Assembly: GCA_021234155.1 (NCBI GenBank)
Contig: JAJEKV010000011.1
Location: 1,490,001-1,554,000, forward strand
DNA length: 64,000 bases
Source of the DNA: Isoetes taiwanensis
Lineage: Eukaryota; Streptophyta; Lycopodiopsida; Isoetales; Isoetaceae
Direction of reading: 5' to 3'
The position numbers were made by a program, and so were the translations under genes. Numbering within the stretch: the first letter of the stretch is position 1; every line of letters starts with the position of its first letter. The notes under the pieces were generated by a model, which saw only the letters and a list, made by a program, of their open reading frames with translations, was not told the DNA's origin and made no database searches. Below are positions 29,936 to 41,290 of the stretch, one piece after another.

Positions 29936-31270
29936 TGGCCGCCATGGATCTGCTTGCTTGGTATCAGGATGGGGAGCACTGGGATCCCCAAGTGGCCTTC
30001 GACCTCTTAGAGCCTTTCCTCTCCCAGCATATTGACCTCATCTCGAACATGCAAAAACACCCCGATTATCTTTGAAGTTTCTGCAATTTTATGTAGAGGA
30101 AATGCTTCCTCTCTGTATTCATTTGGGGGAGCCACCTAAACTCTATATTGACCGAGCAGTAGTCAAGGAAATGCTTGGTGGGGGAAAGAGAGGGTATGAG
30201 CTACTTCGGCAAGCTCCGGTGGCTTTCGGCGACCCCGATCGTCGGTCATGAGGGGCAAGAGTTTCTTGAAGTCTCTTTGCTCTACGCCATTCTTATGGAC
30301 CAAGATGTGGAGGACGAAAACCTTACCCGGGAAGAAGGGCAAGGGCCGAAAATGTCCGGACGAGGAGGAAGACGAATGAGGTTGCCATGGGCGATTTTGT
30401 CCCGTGGAAACGATTGGCGCTTGGAGATGCCGGCCACAGCGGAGGAGGGTGGGCGCTTGGTTGGGTTAGATGTTATCCCTGGTTATATATCATCAAGGAC
30501 ACGAGTTCCCTTCTATTGGAGGACATCATGTGGACATACCACGCGTAGTGGCGGGACTCGAAGGGAAAAGAAGCGGAGTTCTCTATGAGCTTCGGCTGAA
30601 TCTTGCATGGATGACTTCATCGACTTCACGTCCGGGGATCTTCCTCCAGAGGTACAGCAGATACTTCAGTTCCACCATCAAACTATTGAGCCGGCTGAGA
30701 CACTCCTCCAGCTTATGGAGCTATAGTGCTGCAAGACCCTCCGTCTCAGCCTCCTCCAGAAGCCTTTATGGCTACGGGACCTTCAGTCCCAAGTATCAAC
30801 ATGGTTGAGCTTCCCTCACATTCGGATGAGGAAGGAGAAGACCTTTACCACAACCCTGCTCATTCTAAGGAAGATAGGGAGGAGCTCATGGAAGAAGAGG
30901 TTCCTAAGAACCTAGAGAAGGAGATTGACACCTCAGCTTCTTCCCTAGGGAGAGTGTCCGGGAGTCCTCTTACCCGTTTCTTCCTATCGGCACGTGACTT
31001 GGGGCCAGAAGCTCCGCGCTTTGTCTACTCTTGCAGGCCACAAGAAGCTATCGTACCACATGCTCACTTATGTGTTGGTTCGACGGGATCTCGCCCTGGC
31101 AGCTTTGGGTCAGGAAATTGCACCCTGGATGGACATCAAACTCCTCGCGGCAGCTCCATTAGCAGTTGCATATTCTCCCGAGGTTGTTTCCCTTGCAGCT
31201 GCTACAGTTGATCCGGGCGTCACATTACTATGACATCGGTCACCGCCACCACCTCCTACACCTATGGAAG
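29936..31270 (+). pseudogene. Element C accessory ORF 2 (upstream of gag)
   Basis: Starts at an ATG in the context GCCGCCATGG (nearby ATGs at 29936 and 29945) with MAAMDLLAWYQDGEHWDPQV, stops at about 30075, and continues in another frame (KFLQFYVEEMLPLCIHLGEP...). Further frames to 31211 are rich in Glu and Pro (e.g. 30726-30940, SHSDEEGEDLYHNP) and Ala/Leu. It looks like one decayed protein of 350-440 residues. No domain is recognised. It lies after accessory ORF 1 and before the acidic ORF, all in the element's sense direction. Confidence 0.35.
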
Positions 31271-31350
31271 AGGATGAGGGGCCTAGCTCCTAGTTTATTG
31301 TGTTAGGTATTGTAGGAGTTTAGCCTTTGGCTACTCAACCCATATGAGCT

Positions 31351-31902
31351 ATGCGTTCATGTTCTTCAAGCAATTTTGAATACAATTCAATTGTTTTTTT
31401 CCTTCAATACTTGTTTTTTCTCTCCTTTGGAGTTGGAAGTATAAGGAACAATTCAGTTATAGTATATTCATTCTTGTCGTGTATTACGGGCGATGGGATA
31501 GAGGAAGATGAAGAGGAAATACCTGACGCACTGCGCAATGACGACGAGCCACCACCGGAACAGTGCTATGATGAAGAGGATGGCGAGTATGACGAAGGTG
31601 AGGACAGCTATGATGAAGAGGATGGCGAGTACGATGACGGTCATGACGGTTATGGGGAGGATGAATCAGGGGATGAGGGCGAGCCCTATGACCCCCTTAA
31701 GGGTCTTGAGATTGTTAATATCCTTCGGGAGTACGCCTTCAACCATCTGCATCAAACCCTCCAGCGCCCATGGAACTATTGGGACATGACCAAACAGGAG
31801 GCCTTTATGGAAACCACTGATTTCCTTTGGCAAATTTTCTATGCACTTCGCGACCTCTTCAACTTATTAATCATTAGTCCCACCACGATTATCAATATGT
31901 GA
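31351..31902 (+). CDS. Element C accessory ORF 3, acidic repeat protein
   Basis: An open frame of 183 codons. Its first ~48 codons are hydrophobic and may be non-coding read-through or an intron; the acidic part begins near 31491. It contains an Asp/Glu-rich tract with two 14-residue repeats (YDEEDGEYDEGEDS-type, from a 42-bp tandem duplication at 31568-31651), then a more ordinary C-terminus (LKGLEIVNILREYAFNHLHQ...). Low-complexity acidic tracts are seen in histone- or basic-protein-binding factors, but no domain is identified. An AATAAA lies downstream at about 32134, before gag, so these upstream frames might form a separate transcript. Confidence 0.4.
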   Translation: MRSCSSSNFEYNSIVFFLQYLFFLSFGVGSIRNNSVIVYSFLSCITGDGIEEDEEEIPDALRNDDEPPPEQCYDEEDGEYDEGEDSYDEEDGEYDDGHDGYGEDESGDEGEPYDPLKGLEIVNILREYAFNHLHQTLQRPWNYWDMTKQEAFMETTDFLWQIFYALRDLFNLLIISPTTIINM

Positions 31903-32150
31903 TTATTCGGGCATGGGCTTGCTATAAAATGGTTAGAGCCGTGCGGAGAGTATTAAGCTACTCCATTTTGTACCCCTTTGCCCACATCTAGACCGGATGT
32001 CCACAGTCTTTGTGTAGCTACGTGTGTTTATTTAAAGTTGCCTTGTGCATAATCATCAGTTTTGGAGGCATAGCCTCGAGTTTCGATGTAATAGTCTGTA
32101 CATGTAATCACGACCTCTTTTTCTTAATAAAACTGTTTTCTTAAGTTCCG

Positions 32151-33250
32151 TTGTTACGTCATATTTTTTTCTTGTGTTGTCATACCTGGGATATGTTGCT
32201 TATCACCTCCTCTTCCTACTTAGACGGCGCACGTCCTTGGACAACACTTGTTCAACCGGGTCGTCTCACCCCAGACCAGGAACTTACGATTATGAAGCGC
32301 CAACTTACAGAGCTCCAGGCATATGTCTTCCAGCAAAATCACCCACAGGAGTATGGACCCGAGATTCCGGCTCCAATAAACGTGCCGCCACCACCGGCGC
32401 CTCCACTGGCACCTCCAGCTGCTAAGGCACGTCGATCCAAGAGGACACGCTCTACTTCCTCTTCTGATGCAGCCTCGGAGTCCTCTGACTCCTCTGATTC
32501 CTCTGAGGATGAGGCTGACCATGCTAGGGCCAGTAAAAAGGATTATCAAAAGACCGTTGATTCCGCCATTACGAGTATCTGGAAGAATCGGAAGCTTGCG
32601 CAGTTTTCGGGTAAAACTCGAAATGGGGTTGACGCAGAGTCATGGCTAGATGAAATGCAGGAATTTGGAAAATCATACGGAATGACTGAGAAAGATATTG
32701 GCAAGGTCGCCACTACCAATCTCACAGAGGTTCGCACGGATTTGGTGGAAGGGATATGCCCGTTCTCATGGGCTTACCGGGGGTAGGTGCCGGATTACAA
32801 AATTTTGCCAAGGCTTTCAAATCACACTATGTGCCCAAGGCTCATCATTTGTCGCCAGATTCGGACTTTTACCGCTTGGAGCGAGAAAAACATGACCGGC
32901 CCAAGCTTATACCGATGAGTTTATGCTTTGCGGCTTGTATGTACCGGGTATCAATGGCCGAGGCGAGGGAGGGTTACATAGAGGGTCTATCCCTACTCTC
33001 AAAAATGGTTCGGCTATCGACCCTAAGGCGATTCTGCGGAAGCCGAGGCAAAGGCACTTTCGGTCTTGAAGAGGACACTCCCGCGGTATCGGGCCCCACG
33101 AGCCTCTTCATTCAACCGAACAAGAGCTATACACCTTCACGGGCCGCCAAGCCCGAGGGCCTCCTCGCCTCTACCGCTATCGAAGCGATAAGAAGGTTTC
33201 TTTCTGGGTACCGGATAAGCCTACCAACGCCTACGAGGCGACTTTAGGGA
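32151..33250 (+). pseudogene. Element C gag
   Basis: The coding part probably begins near 32292 (MKRQLTELQAYVFQQN). A Pro-rich stretch is followed by a Ser/Asp/Glu-rich segment (32455-32520) and the start of a capsid-type domain (about 32560-32960), which continues in a shifted frame (LQNFAKAFKSHYVPKAHHLS). The C-terminal half, to about 33250, is scattered over several frames. A CCHC knuckle is suggested near 33300-33360 but is not intact. It would form the particle and bind RNA. The breaks are small indels typical of this copy. Confidence 0.65.
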
Positions 33251-33479
33251 TATTCTCCAAGCTATTCCTAGGGACCCGGCGGGAACGATTCACGTAAGGA
33301 GAAAGCTTGTTATAGGTGTTTTCGACCGGGCCCCGGTATGCGGGAGTGTCCTTTTATTACCCGAGACGGTCCAAGCTGCTTTTGCCGACATGGATTGGGA
33401 AGAACCACCAAATGCCTAAGCGAGGAGGATCGCTGATTATATCACCGGTGAGTCTCATATTTTTGCTGTTGTTGAGACG

Positions 33480-36331
33480 GGCCAAGCCAACCAACAGCCC
33501 ACTGTAATCTCTACGGTGGGTCAAATAGATTGTAAACCTTTTGTCATTCTTATGGATACGGGTAGTACTCATAACTTTGCATCTCCTAGAATGGCGAGAA
33601 GTCTTACGTTACACCTCTTAAGTCTAAGCCACGTCCGTTCACGCGGCGCTGGTGCCGCACGCTATACTGGGGTCGGGCGATCAATTTGAATATTCAGCTT
33701 ACCGGGGGCACCGGTTGCTCTCGGGCCGGAAATAATGGATATTGGTCGGTATGATCTCATTGTGGGGATGGAATTCTTGGCCGCTGCTAAAGCCAACATT
33801 GACTGTGAGAAACGGGAAGTCACTTTCAATGCGGCCAATGGAGCCCGAGTTACGATAGCAGGTAAGCCAGTTAACCCTATTATGCAATGTATTTCATTAC
33901 GCCAATTGCATAGGGCTCTCAGGAAGTCACAAGTTACAAGCATGATCCGACTTGCCCGGTGGAAGCCAAGCCTAAGCGTGATGAGGCCCTTGATGCCTTA
34001 CCTCCGGCAATAAGCGCCAATCCTTCGGGAATATCATGATCTTTTTCCTGATGAAATCCAACAGCTACCACCTTTCAGGGGTGTGGAATGTGAAATTGCT
34101 TTGGAACCGGCTACGAAGCCTACCAGCAAGGCCCCGTATCGGATGAGTCTCCTCGAGTTAACTGAGCTTAAGACACAAAATGCGGGAACTCCTTAAGTTA
34201 GGCTTCATCGGGCCTAGTGTATCACCCTTTGGAGCCCCAATACTTTTTGTTAAGAAAAGGATGGCACCATCGCGAATGTGCATTGATTACCGCCAATTAA
34301 ATAAGCACACCATTAAGAATCGCTATGCTTTACCAAGGGCCGAACGATCTTATGGATCAGTTGCAAGGGGCTAAATATTTCTCAAGATTGATCTTCGCCG
34401 GGTTATCACCGGATCACGAATTAAGGAGGATGACATCCATAAGTCCGCTTTTTGCTTTTCGTTCACGGTCATTATGAATTTACAGTCATGCCATTTGGTC
34501 TAACCAATGCAATCACCACCTTTATCGCCTTATGAATGATGTCTTAGGGAATATCTCGATGACTTTGTTGTTATCTTCTTTGATGATATCGATATATAGT
34601 AAGACATTGGAAGATCATGCACGCGCACCTTAACTTGGCATTGCAAAAGCTTCGGCGACATCGGTTGTTTGCCAAGTTCTCTAAGTGTCGTTTTGCCACC
34701 ACCAAGGTGGATTATTTGGGTCATATTGTATCCGCAGATGGCATAGCTACTGACCCAGCTAAAATCGAGGCAGTTAAAGAATGGCCCATTCCAACCAATG
34801 TGTCTGAGGTTCGCAGTTTCCTGGGCTTGGCCGGGTATTACCGTAAATTTGTCAAGGATTTTGCCAAGCTTGCTGCACCTCTTCTTGATCGACCAAGCAT
34901 GATAAAGTCGTGGATTGGATGGCCCATTGGAAGGACAAGGTCGAGACTGGCTTTCAAGCCTTAAAGGATGCTCTAACCACAGCTCCTGTCCTTACAATGC
35001 CGATCCTGAAAAGGATAAATGGGTTGCTACAGATGCTAGTAAAATAGCTACTGGGGGTGTTCTAATGCAAGAGGGGTGCAGACTTGCTTATGACTCCCGA
35101 AAAATGAATGATGCCGAAAACAACGATATCCCACGCATGACCGAGGAGTTGCTTGCGGTTATGCGCTTTTTATGTGTTTTGGCGGCATTATCTACTTGGA
35201 AGGCGATTTCAGTTAGGACACCGATCATCAAAGCCTCCAAGATATTTTCACGCAACCTCATCTCAATTTGAGACAAAGACGATGGATGGAATTCACGGAA
35301 GAATATGATTTTCAGGTCATTTATAAACCGGGTAAGCATAATGTGGTTCTTTGACGCCCTTTCGGACATCCATTAGTCACTTTCGCCGCATTGTAATGCT
35401 ATATCCACGCTCTCTAGTGAGTTTGGGAAACAATTCAACAAACCCTTCCCTCACGGATCCGTAATTCCGGGAAGTATGGCGTAGTCTATGTAAAGAAGCC
35501 GAAACGGATAAGGAGAGAAACACCTTCCGACACTATAAGAAAGAGGGTGAACTCCTTTATTATAAGGACAAGTTGTGTGTTCTGCGACATCCGGAGTTCG
35601 AAACTCATTCTCCATGATACACATAATAGTCCAATCGCGGGACATGCGGGATTTATGAAAACATATTTCAAAATCCGCTCCAGCTATTCGGCCGTGCATG
35701 AAAAAGCACATTGCCGGCTACATTAGACGATTGCCGGACTTGTCGACAACGAAAGCGAAACGATTCGTATTCGGGTGAATTGCAACCCCTCGACGTACCC
35801 AATGCCAAGTGGGAAGTTATTACCATGGATTTTATCGTGGGGCTCCCGCGTACCTTAAGGGGGTTCGATGCCTTAATGGTAGTGGTCGACAAACTTTCTA
35901 AAATGGCACATTTCTTGCCATGTCGTACCACGGATACTGCATTGGATACTGCCTTGCTTTTCACTAAGGAAGTTTTCCGTTTACATGGGATGCCCCGTAC
36001 CATTATCTCAGATCGGGATCCCAAGTTTGTTAGTGCATTCTGGAAGGATTTCTTTAGCACTATCTGGGACTAAGCTTGCTATGAGCACGCGACTTATCAC
36101 CCTCGAACCAGGATGGCCGGACCCAGAGCGTACCAATCGCATTATTGAAGATATGTTTAGCGTAACTATGTCCGGAACAAACAATCTCAATGGGCGGACT
36201 ATATTTATTTAGTGGAGTTTGCCTACAAGCGATTTCTAAGCAGAGGAGTCTTCTAAGATGTCTCCTTTTATGATCAACTTCACGGCTATCAATGCCTCAC
36301 ACCGGACCGCGTGGCATAATCCGGTCTCAAG
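33480..36331 (+). pseudogene. Element C pol: protease, RT, RNase H, integrase
   Basis: The protease active site is DTGSTHNFA at about 33556, the canonical form, and the flap side has IGRYDLIVGMEFL (33735 on). RT begins near 34170 ([20 protein letters not shown], then [14 protein letters not shown]), with the palm FFDD at about 34585 and the connection [20 protein letters not shown] near 34730. RNase H is around 34990-35350, starting at WVATDAS. Integrase has the zinc-domain Cys pair (CRTCRQ) at 35735 and a core with VITMDFIVGLPRT (Asp) and IISDRDPKF (Asp) to 36060; the Glu region at 36100-36300 is broken. At least eight frameshifts make this copy inactive. The motifs are those of a chromovirus. 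Confidence 0.85.
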
Positions 36332-36949
36332 GTGGAGGTTTCTCGCCAGCGATTGCTTGCTGATATGCAAGGCTTAGTTGAGGAGGTTCGAGCATATTTG
36401 TTAGCTGCGAGAGCTCGGCAAAAGAGTCTAGCGGATCGGCACCGTACACCTCGAGAGTTTCAAGTGGATGATTCCGTTTGGCTTAAGATAAAGGTGAAAC
36501 AAGCCAAGCTTAAAATTGGCAATTGTAAGAAGCTTGCACCTCGATGGGCGGGCCCATTTCGGATAACGGAACGGATAGGGCCTCAGGCCTACCGGTTGGA
36601 TCTACCCGCACATCTAAAGATCCATAAAGTCTTCCACGTGAGTCTTCTCAAGAAGCATCATCCAGATCCCGAAGAGGTACTTGATACACCAACACTTCTG
36701 GAAATGACTGAAGATCAGTTGGAAATTGTTCCAGAAGCTCTACTTGATCGTGCCTATAAACAAACCCGCCGAACTCAGATTCTACAATATCTGGTCAAGT
36801 GGAAACATTTACCCACGGAGGACGCGACATGGGTCCTTAAGGCGGATTTGGATAAGACTTACCCAGACTTTATGAAGGAATGCCATGGCCGCACCATCCA
36901 CGATGACATCATCTCCAACTCGGATGGTAAGCAGACTGTTATAGTGTGA
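36332..36949 (+). CDS. Element C integrase C-terminus and chromodomain
   Basis: A 205-codon open frame, the only intact pol part of this copy. Residues 1-60 are the end of the integrase core/linker; WAGPFRITERIGPQAYRLDL (about 70-90) is the GPY/F module; LKIHKVFHVSLLKKHHPDP follows. Residues about 135-185 form a chromodomain with aromatic positions in YLVKWKHLP and ATWV. Chromodomains of this type guide integration into heterochromatin by reading modified histones. The real start is upstream in the pol frame; the Met at 36332 is only the first in this open segment. Confidence 0.85.
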   Translation: MEVSRQRLLADMQGLVEEVRAYLLAARARQKSLADRHRTPREFQVDDSVWLKIKVKQAKLKIGNCKKLAPRWAGPFRITERIGPQAYRLDLPAHLKIHKVFHVSLLKKHHPDPEEVLDTPTLLEMTEDQLEIVPEALLDRAYKQTRRTQILQYLVKWKHLPTEDATWVLKADLDKTYPDFMKECHGRTIHDDIISNSDGKQTVIV

Positions 36950-37492
36950 CAGGGGTCATACCAATGTGACCTCCAGGAGTCATGGAGGCATCCTAGGTGG
37001 GAAACTGTGCATGAAGGCATTCCTGATAGGGCCCTTCGTCGTCTGGGCTATGATGGGACTAAGGCCCTTCCTTCTGTAGAGATGCATGCAAGCCCTAGAC
37101 ATGATAGGACCCTTGCATTCATATTTCATGTTCTTTAAGGGGTGGTCCCTTCAACCACATTATTTAACTTAATTCTTAACACAAACCCAGACGTCTTACA
37201 AGGGCCCGGTAGGAGCTCCCCTTAAATTTCTTGAAGACTAAAGGCCTTGTGTTATAGACCCTACTTGTGTTTTGGATTCCATTTGTTTTACCTTGTGTTT
37301 GCAAGTCGGTTTCGTTTAAATTTGTGTCTTTGAAGTGGATTTGGTTTTAAACTATCTTAAAGGAATACTTTTAATGGGACGTCTTGTCCTATTGTTTATC
37401 GAGTGTAAACCTTCGTTATTTTCATAAATAAGTACTTTTGTTTTTTTTACTCTTCCCTTCACTACTCTAATCTTTGAGGGCGACATTAATTC
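36950..37492 (+). other. Element C 3' untranslated region
   Basis: Between the chromodomain stop and the polypurine tract. No open frame of note on either strand and no recognised motif. Confidence 0.5.
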
Positions 37493-37504
37493 AAGAGGGG
37501 AGAA
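37493..37504 (+). other. Polypurine tract of element C
   Basis: AAGAGGGGAGAA ends exactly at the 3' LTR start. Confidence 0.9.
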
Positions 37505-39054
37505 TGTGACGTTCGAGCATTTATACGGTATAATGTATGCATGTCGGGACACGCGTCAACGAGATAAAGGGGTAATTGTCTAAGTGGAGGTCAACCACAA
37601 TGGTTTTATTTAGCTATGTTAATAAATTCATTGTGGATAATTATAAAGTATTTGGCCTAATTACCCTAATTAATCTAAATTAGTTAATTAGCAACAACAA
37701 GGGGGCGCCACCTGGCCCAAATCGATTGGCCAGGGGGGACCTTCCATTTTGGGCCTAGGAAAAGGGGTCCTGCCCCATTTTGACTCCCAAATTCGAATTG
37801 GGAGCTAAGGAGGAGCAGCAGTTATCAGCCCAAGCTTGAGTTATCATCAACCACCCCCGACCCTAGTGTGATGGACCCATCACGAGACCATGGCTCCAGC
37901 CGGGAGACACGGGTTAGTGTGTAGATAGCTTGGTTTTCCTAGTTAGTCGTGGATTAACCCTTGTTTGAGTAGGTTAATCTCTATTTTTATGTTCTATTCA
38001 AGTTATGGATGGATGGATGTATTAGCTTAGTTCTTTCCGTTCCTATGGTGTTGTATGGGCTAAAGGGGTGGGTAGAGACCTAAAGGCCATCTAGCAGTAG
38101 AGATGCTCCTAGATAGAACCCCTAAAACCACAGTACTTGCGGCACATTGCACAAGAGCCTACCCGACCGTGGATCTTTATGATGTCAGCACCAAATAACG
38201 GGTATGAAGGTGAATCGGGGTGGGTCCCGCCTAAGCGCTACTGAGGACTCCTACAGTGTGCTAGACTTATAGCCGATCCACCGTGTGTGTGGGGGCTGGG
38301 TATGGGTCCGGACACTCCCTGGGCCGGAGGGTGGGAGCCTTTATGGCCGCCCTGGGCTCGAACGGGTTGGTGAGCTGACCTTTAGATTTAGGGGAGTAAG
38401 TCGGGATGCGGATCATTCACTAAGGGGCATCGTATCCTCTAGCGCACTGAGGATCCGTCATACCCGGGGAGGGGACACCTCCCTGACCTGCCTCATCGGA
38501 CCGGGGAGATGTAACCAAGAGTAGTCCTGAAGGGTGATTCCTTGGGATTGCGTCTCCGGAGGGCTACAAGCACGTCATAGCATGATACGGCCTATCTGCA
38601 AAGTGTGCACAGGAGGGGCGGATGGAGTGGACAACCCTAGCCATTGTCTTATGCCAGCCAACGCCATGTTATATCTCCGTCTGTTGATATCTTGAGACCC
38701 TGGCTGTCAGTTGATCCCTTGGAGTCTGAGCCCGGGGTAGTGCCTGTTATTGTGTTGTTTCATGTTGTTACGTATGGATTATCTTTGCCATGTTGATGAG
38801 GATGGGCCACCCTTCGTGGTGGTATATTATTTGCATTATGATTGGATGCTAACGTATATGTATGCTTCCACTGTCATAGGATTTCCCCATAGAGGACGTG
38901 GGGCGAACACCTCCGTGATCCTCGCCCGGATACTTGGCCATCCCGAGTAGTCCGAGCATGATGGAGGGCCTTGCCGTGGTGATTTAGTTGCCATGGGAGG
39001 GGAAGTCCCGTATCTATACGATCGGAGCATCGTATGGACTCTGGGAGCGTCACA
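37505..39054 (+). repeat. Element C 3' LTR
   Basis: 1,550 bp, TGTGACGTTC to GGAGCGTCACA, with a 6-bp terminal inverted repeat TGTGAC/GTCACA. Uninterrupted, it serves as the reference for reassembling the split 5' LTR. Confidence 0.95.
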
Positions 39055-39059
39055 GGAAT
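39055..39059. repeat. Target-site duplication of element C (right), GGAAT
   Basis: Direct repeat of 4132-4136. Confidence 0.95.
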
Positions 39060-40600
39060 TCTCATTCCATTCATTAGCTAGGCCAGTTAGTCTACCTATT
39101 CAGGGATATGGTCAGTGCTAACTCTTGCATCTCCCCTTCCCGGGGTCTAGAGGTTCCGCGGGCGGCTAGAGAATCGTGGCGACACACGATTCGTACCCGA
39201 CTGAACCCCCCAAAACGAGAGCCAAGCCGACACTTGCAACTCTCGAGAGGCAGGACGACACCGTTGCCCCAGGAGGTGTCAGACCCATGCCCGGCCCACA
39301 CTAAGGGAGGTGGAGCATCAATGGCGCAGGGCCCTTTATAGAGCACCCCCAAATGGTGCAATCCAATGGCTAGGATTACACCATTCAAATTTCCCCCCTT
39401 TTTTACCTTTTATTAAAAACTAAAAAAAAATTTTATAGAGAAGGCGAAAAGTGAACGGACCAGATGCGTTCAAACCCACTAATCGAGACCTTTAAAACAA
39501 GTACTATTTTGCCCTATTTTGAGCTGTCGTTGACCTTTTTGCTTGGAGCAGGGCATGCGGTGCGCCATTTGGGGCCAAAACAGGGGCCTTTTTGAGGCCT
39601 TATAACTCGCCAACGAAGGATCAGGAGGAGCCGATTTTTAGGGCAGATTATAGAGCCATATTTGAGGCGTCCAATGAGCCATCTATGGCTTTGATCTGAC
39701 CAGTGAAGGGCATTCAACGATTCGGTTTTGCCCTTATGTGCTCCATTGCTGCTCCACCTCCCTTAAGTGACCGGCCATAAGCCTAGCCCACTATGGGATC
39801 CCCGTAGCCCCCACTCGGCAGGGATCCTCCCTCCGCATTGCCTCTAGCCCCGTTGTGTAGTGCTGAGTCACATCATAGCCTCCATAGCCTGGTGGGCTCC
39901 TATGCACAGGCCGCATCTATAGGAACTAAGGGATCTAAACTAGGAGCATACTACATATGGCTCTAGGTCTCTACCCCCCTTCCCAATACAAGAGGAGCAA
40001 ACATGATCAACCAACATACATAACATCATATCATGATAATCATAATAAGAACATCTTAATCTAATCATACAAATCTAACTTACAGTTAGGGTTCCTTGAT
40101 TAGGGTTCAAGATGATGAATGAGGGTTCTAGGATGGCTCTACCCTAGATACAAGATACTAACTCATTTGGAATGCTAATTCCAGATGAACTACTATGACT
40201 ACTACCCTACATACCTGCTCCTGAAGCACTCCCTCCAAACCCGGGCGTCTCCATGGTCTTCGAATCAGATGAAGCTACGCTTGCTCCAAGGTCGAATCTA
40301 CCCTCAAGGGGGGCTGCTGCCCCAATCTATGCCACCGCAAACGATACTCGAAACAAGGTTTCGAGTGCGTAGATGAGTCTCTGGGTGCTAGGGCCGGAAA
40401 AGAGGCCTAGGGTTAGGGTTTCTACTAATATAGGTTAGGGTCCACATAGGATGCCACGTGGCACCACTAGGATGAGGCCGTGTGGCGGTTGCCCAATGGG
40501 ATAAGGCCATGTAGAAATGGGCCTTATCCTAAGGTTATCTAAGTTAAACAATTAACTTAGATGTGCACCCCACGCCACTTTCTAAGGTATACAAGTCTAC
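39060..40600 (-). repeat. Old reversed LTR relic related to element C's LTR
   Basis: Read on the minus strand, the segment around 39995-39770 (GGGTAGAGACCTAGAG, GCTCCTAG, GCGGCCTGTGCA, TATGATGTGACTCAGCAC) and the segment around 39330-39080 (GGCATGGGTCTGACACC, CAGTCGGGTACGAATCG, ATTCTCTAGC) match, in order, landmarks in the LTRs at 37505 and 62481. It is strongly diverged and lacks clear ends. A MITE-like insertion separates the two segments. Element C appears to have inserted at its edge. Confidence 0.5.
39303..39764. mobile_element. MITE-like insertion in the LTR relic
   Basis: Bounded by inverted repeats: GGGAGGTGGAGCATCAATGG at 39305 and its complement near 39743-39762 (GCTCCATTGCTGCTCCACCT type), with three or so mismatches. 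The flanking bases read TAA/TTA, compatible with the TTA target preference of PIF/Harbinger-type MITEs, with one extra base on one side. The interior is AT-rich at the left with no coding capacity. It separates two blocks of the LTR relic that are adjacent in related LTRs, which supports insertion. Confidence 0.4.
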
Positions 40601-40731
40601 ATAGGTAGACTTGTATGGTGACGTTGTTCGCACTTTGTGCCCTCTGTGGGCATGTCTTAGGCTTAAGTTTTGTTGGATAAATGGGCAAATGGGTCTATGT
40701 TGTAAGTTGGCCCACTACAAGAGAATAGGCA

Positions 40732-41290
40732 TTTATTGTCAGTTTTTTTGTCACTTTGTAGACTACTGCATTTTTCAGAAAACTGACAAAAATGTGACCA
40801 TAAAAATGTCAAAAATTGGTGACGATAGATCGTCAGTTTTTTGTCACTTTTTTGGCAATTTTTTGACACCTCATTTGTCGTCTTTATAGCATTTTTTGTC
40901 ACTTTTTTGGGCATTTCTTTGACATCTATATTGTCATATCTTAGGCAAAATTTTGACACCCTATTTGTCATCTTTATAGCATTTTTTTGTCACTTCTTTG
41001 GGCAATTCTTTGACATCTATATTGTCATATATTAGGTTGTTTTTTTGTTAATTTAGTGTCATCTAGAGTGTCATATTTTATATCTATTTTTGTCACTTTT
41101 TTGGCAATTCTTTGGCACCTACTGTGTCAATTTCAGACGAGTTTTTGTCACTTTTCTAGCAAGTCTTTGGCACCTATTTTGTCACATTTTAAGTTGTCTT
41201 GGCACCTTTGTGACACTTATTTTAACATATTTTAGGCCATGTTTGTCACTTTTTTTTGGCAATGTTTTGACATATGTTTAGTCATATTCT
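40732..41290. repeat. CACTA left subterminal repeat array
   Basis: Many copies of TTTTTGTCAC, TTTGACACC and ATTGTCATAT-like motifs at 20-45 bp spacing, built on the pentamer TGTCA or its variants. Subterminal repeats of this kind bind the TNPA-type protein in characterised CACTA elements. Confidence 0.8.

Larger units (their letters stand above)
4137..39054 (+). mobile_element. Element C: Ty3/gypsy chromovirus, outermost level of the nest
   Basis: LTR retrotransposon bounded by TGTGAC and GTCACA inverted ends and by GGAAT duplications. Its 5' LTR is split by element A (4137-5044 plus 27059-27704); its 3' LTR is intact (37505-39054). The internal region of about 9.8 kb (27705-37504) has, in order: a long leader with accessory frames (28389-31902), gag, aspartic protease, reverse transcriptase, RNase H, integrase and a C-terminal chromodomain, then a polypurine tract. 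The domain order PR-RT-RH-IN with a chromodomain places it among chromoviruses. All genes carry frameshifts, so this copy is not autonomous. Once element A (with B) is removed the element is about 12.9 kb. A primer-binding site is not clear: the bases after the LTR (27707-27720, GCAGTATCGTGAGC) only loosely resemble the complement of initiator Met tRNA. Confidence 0.93.
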
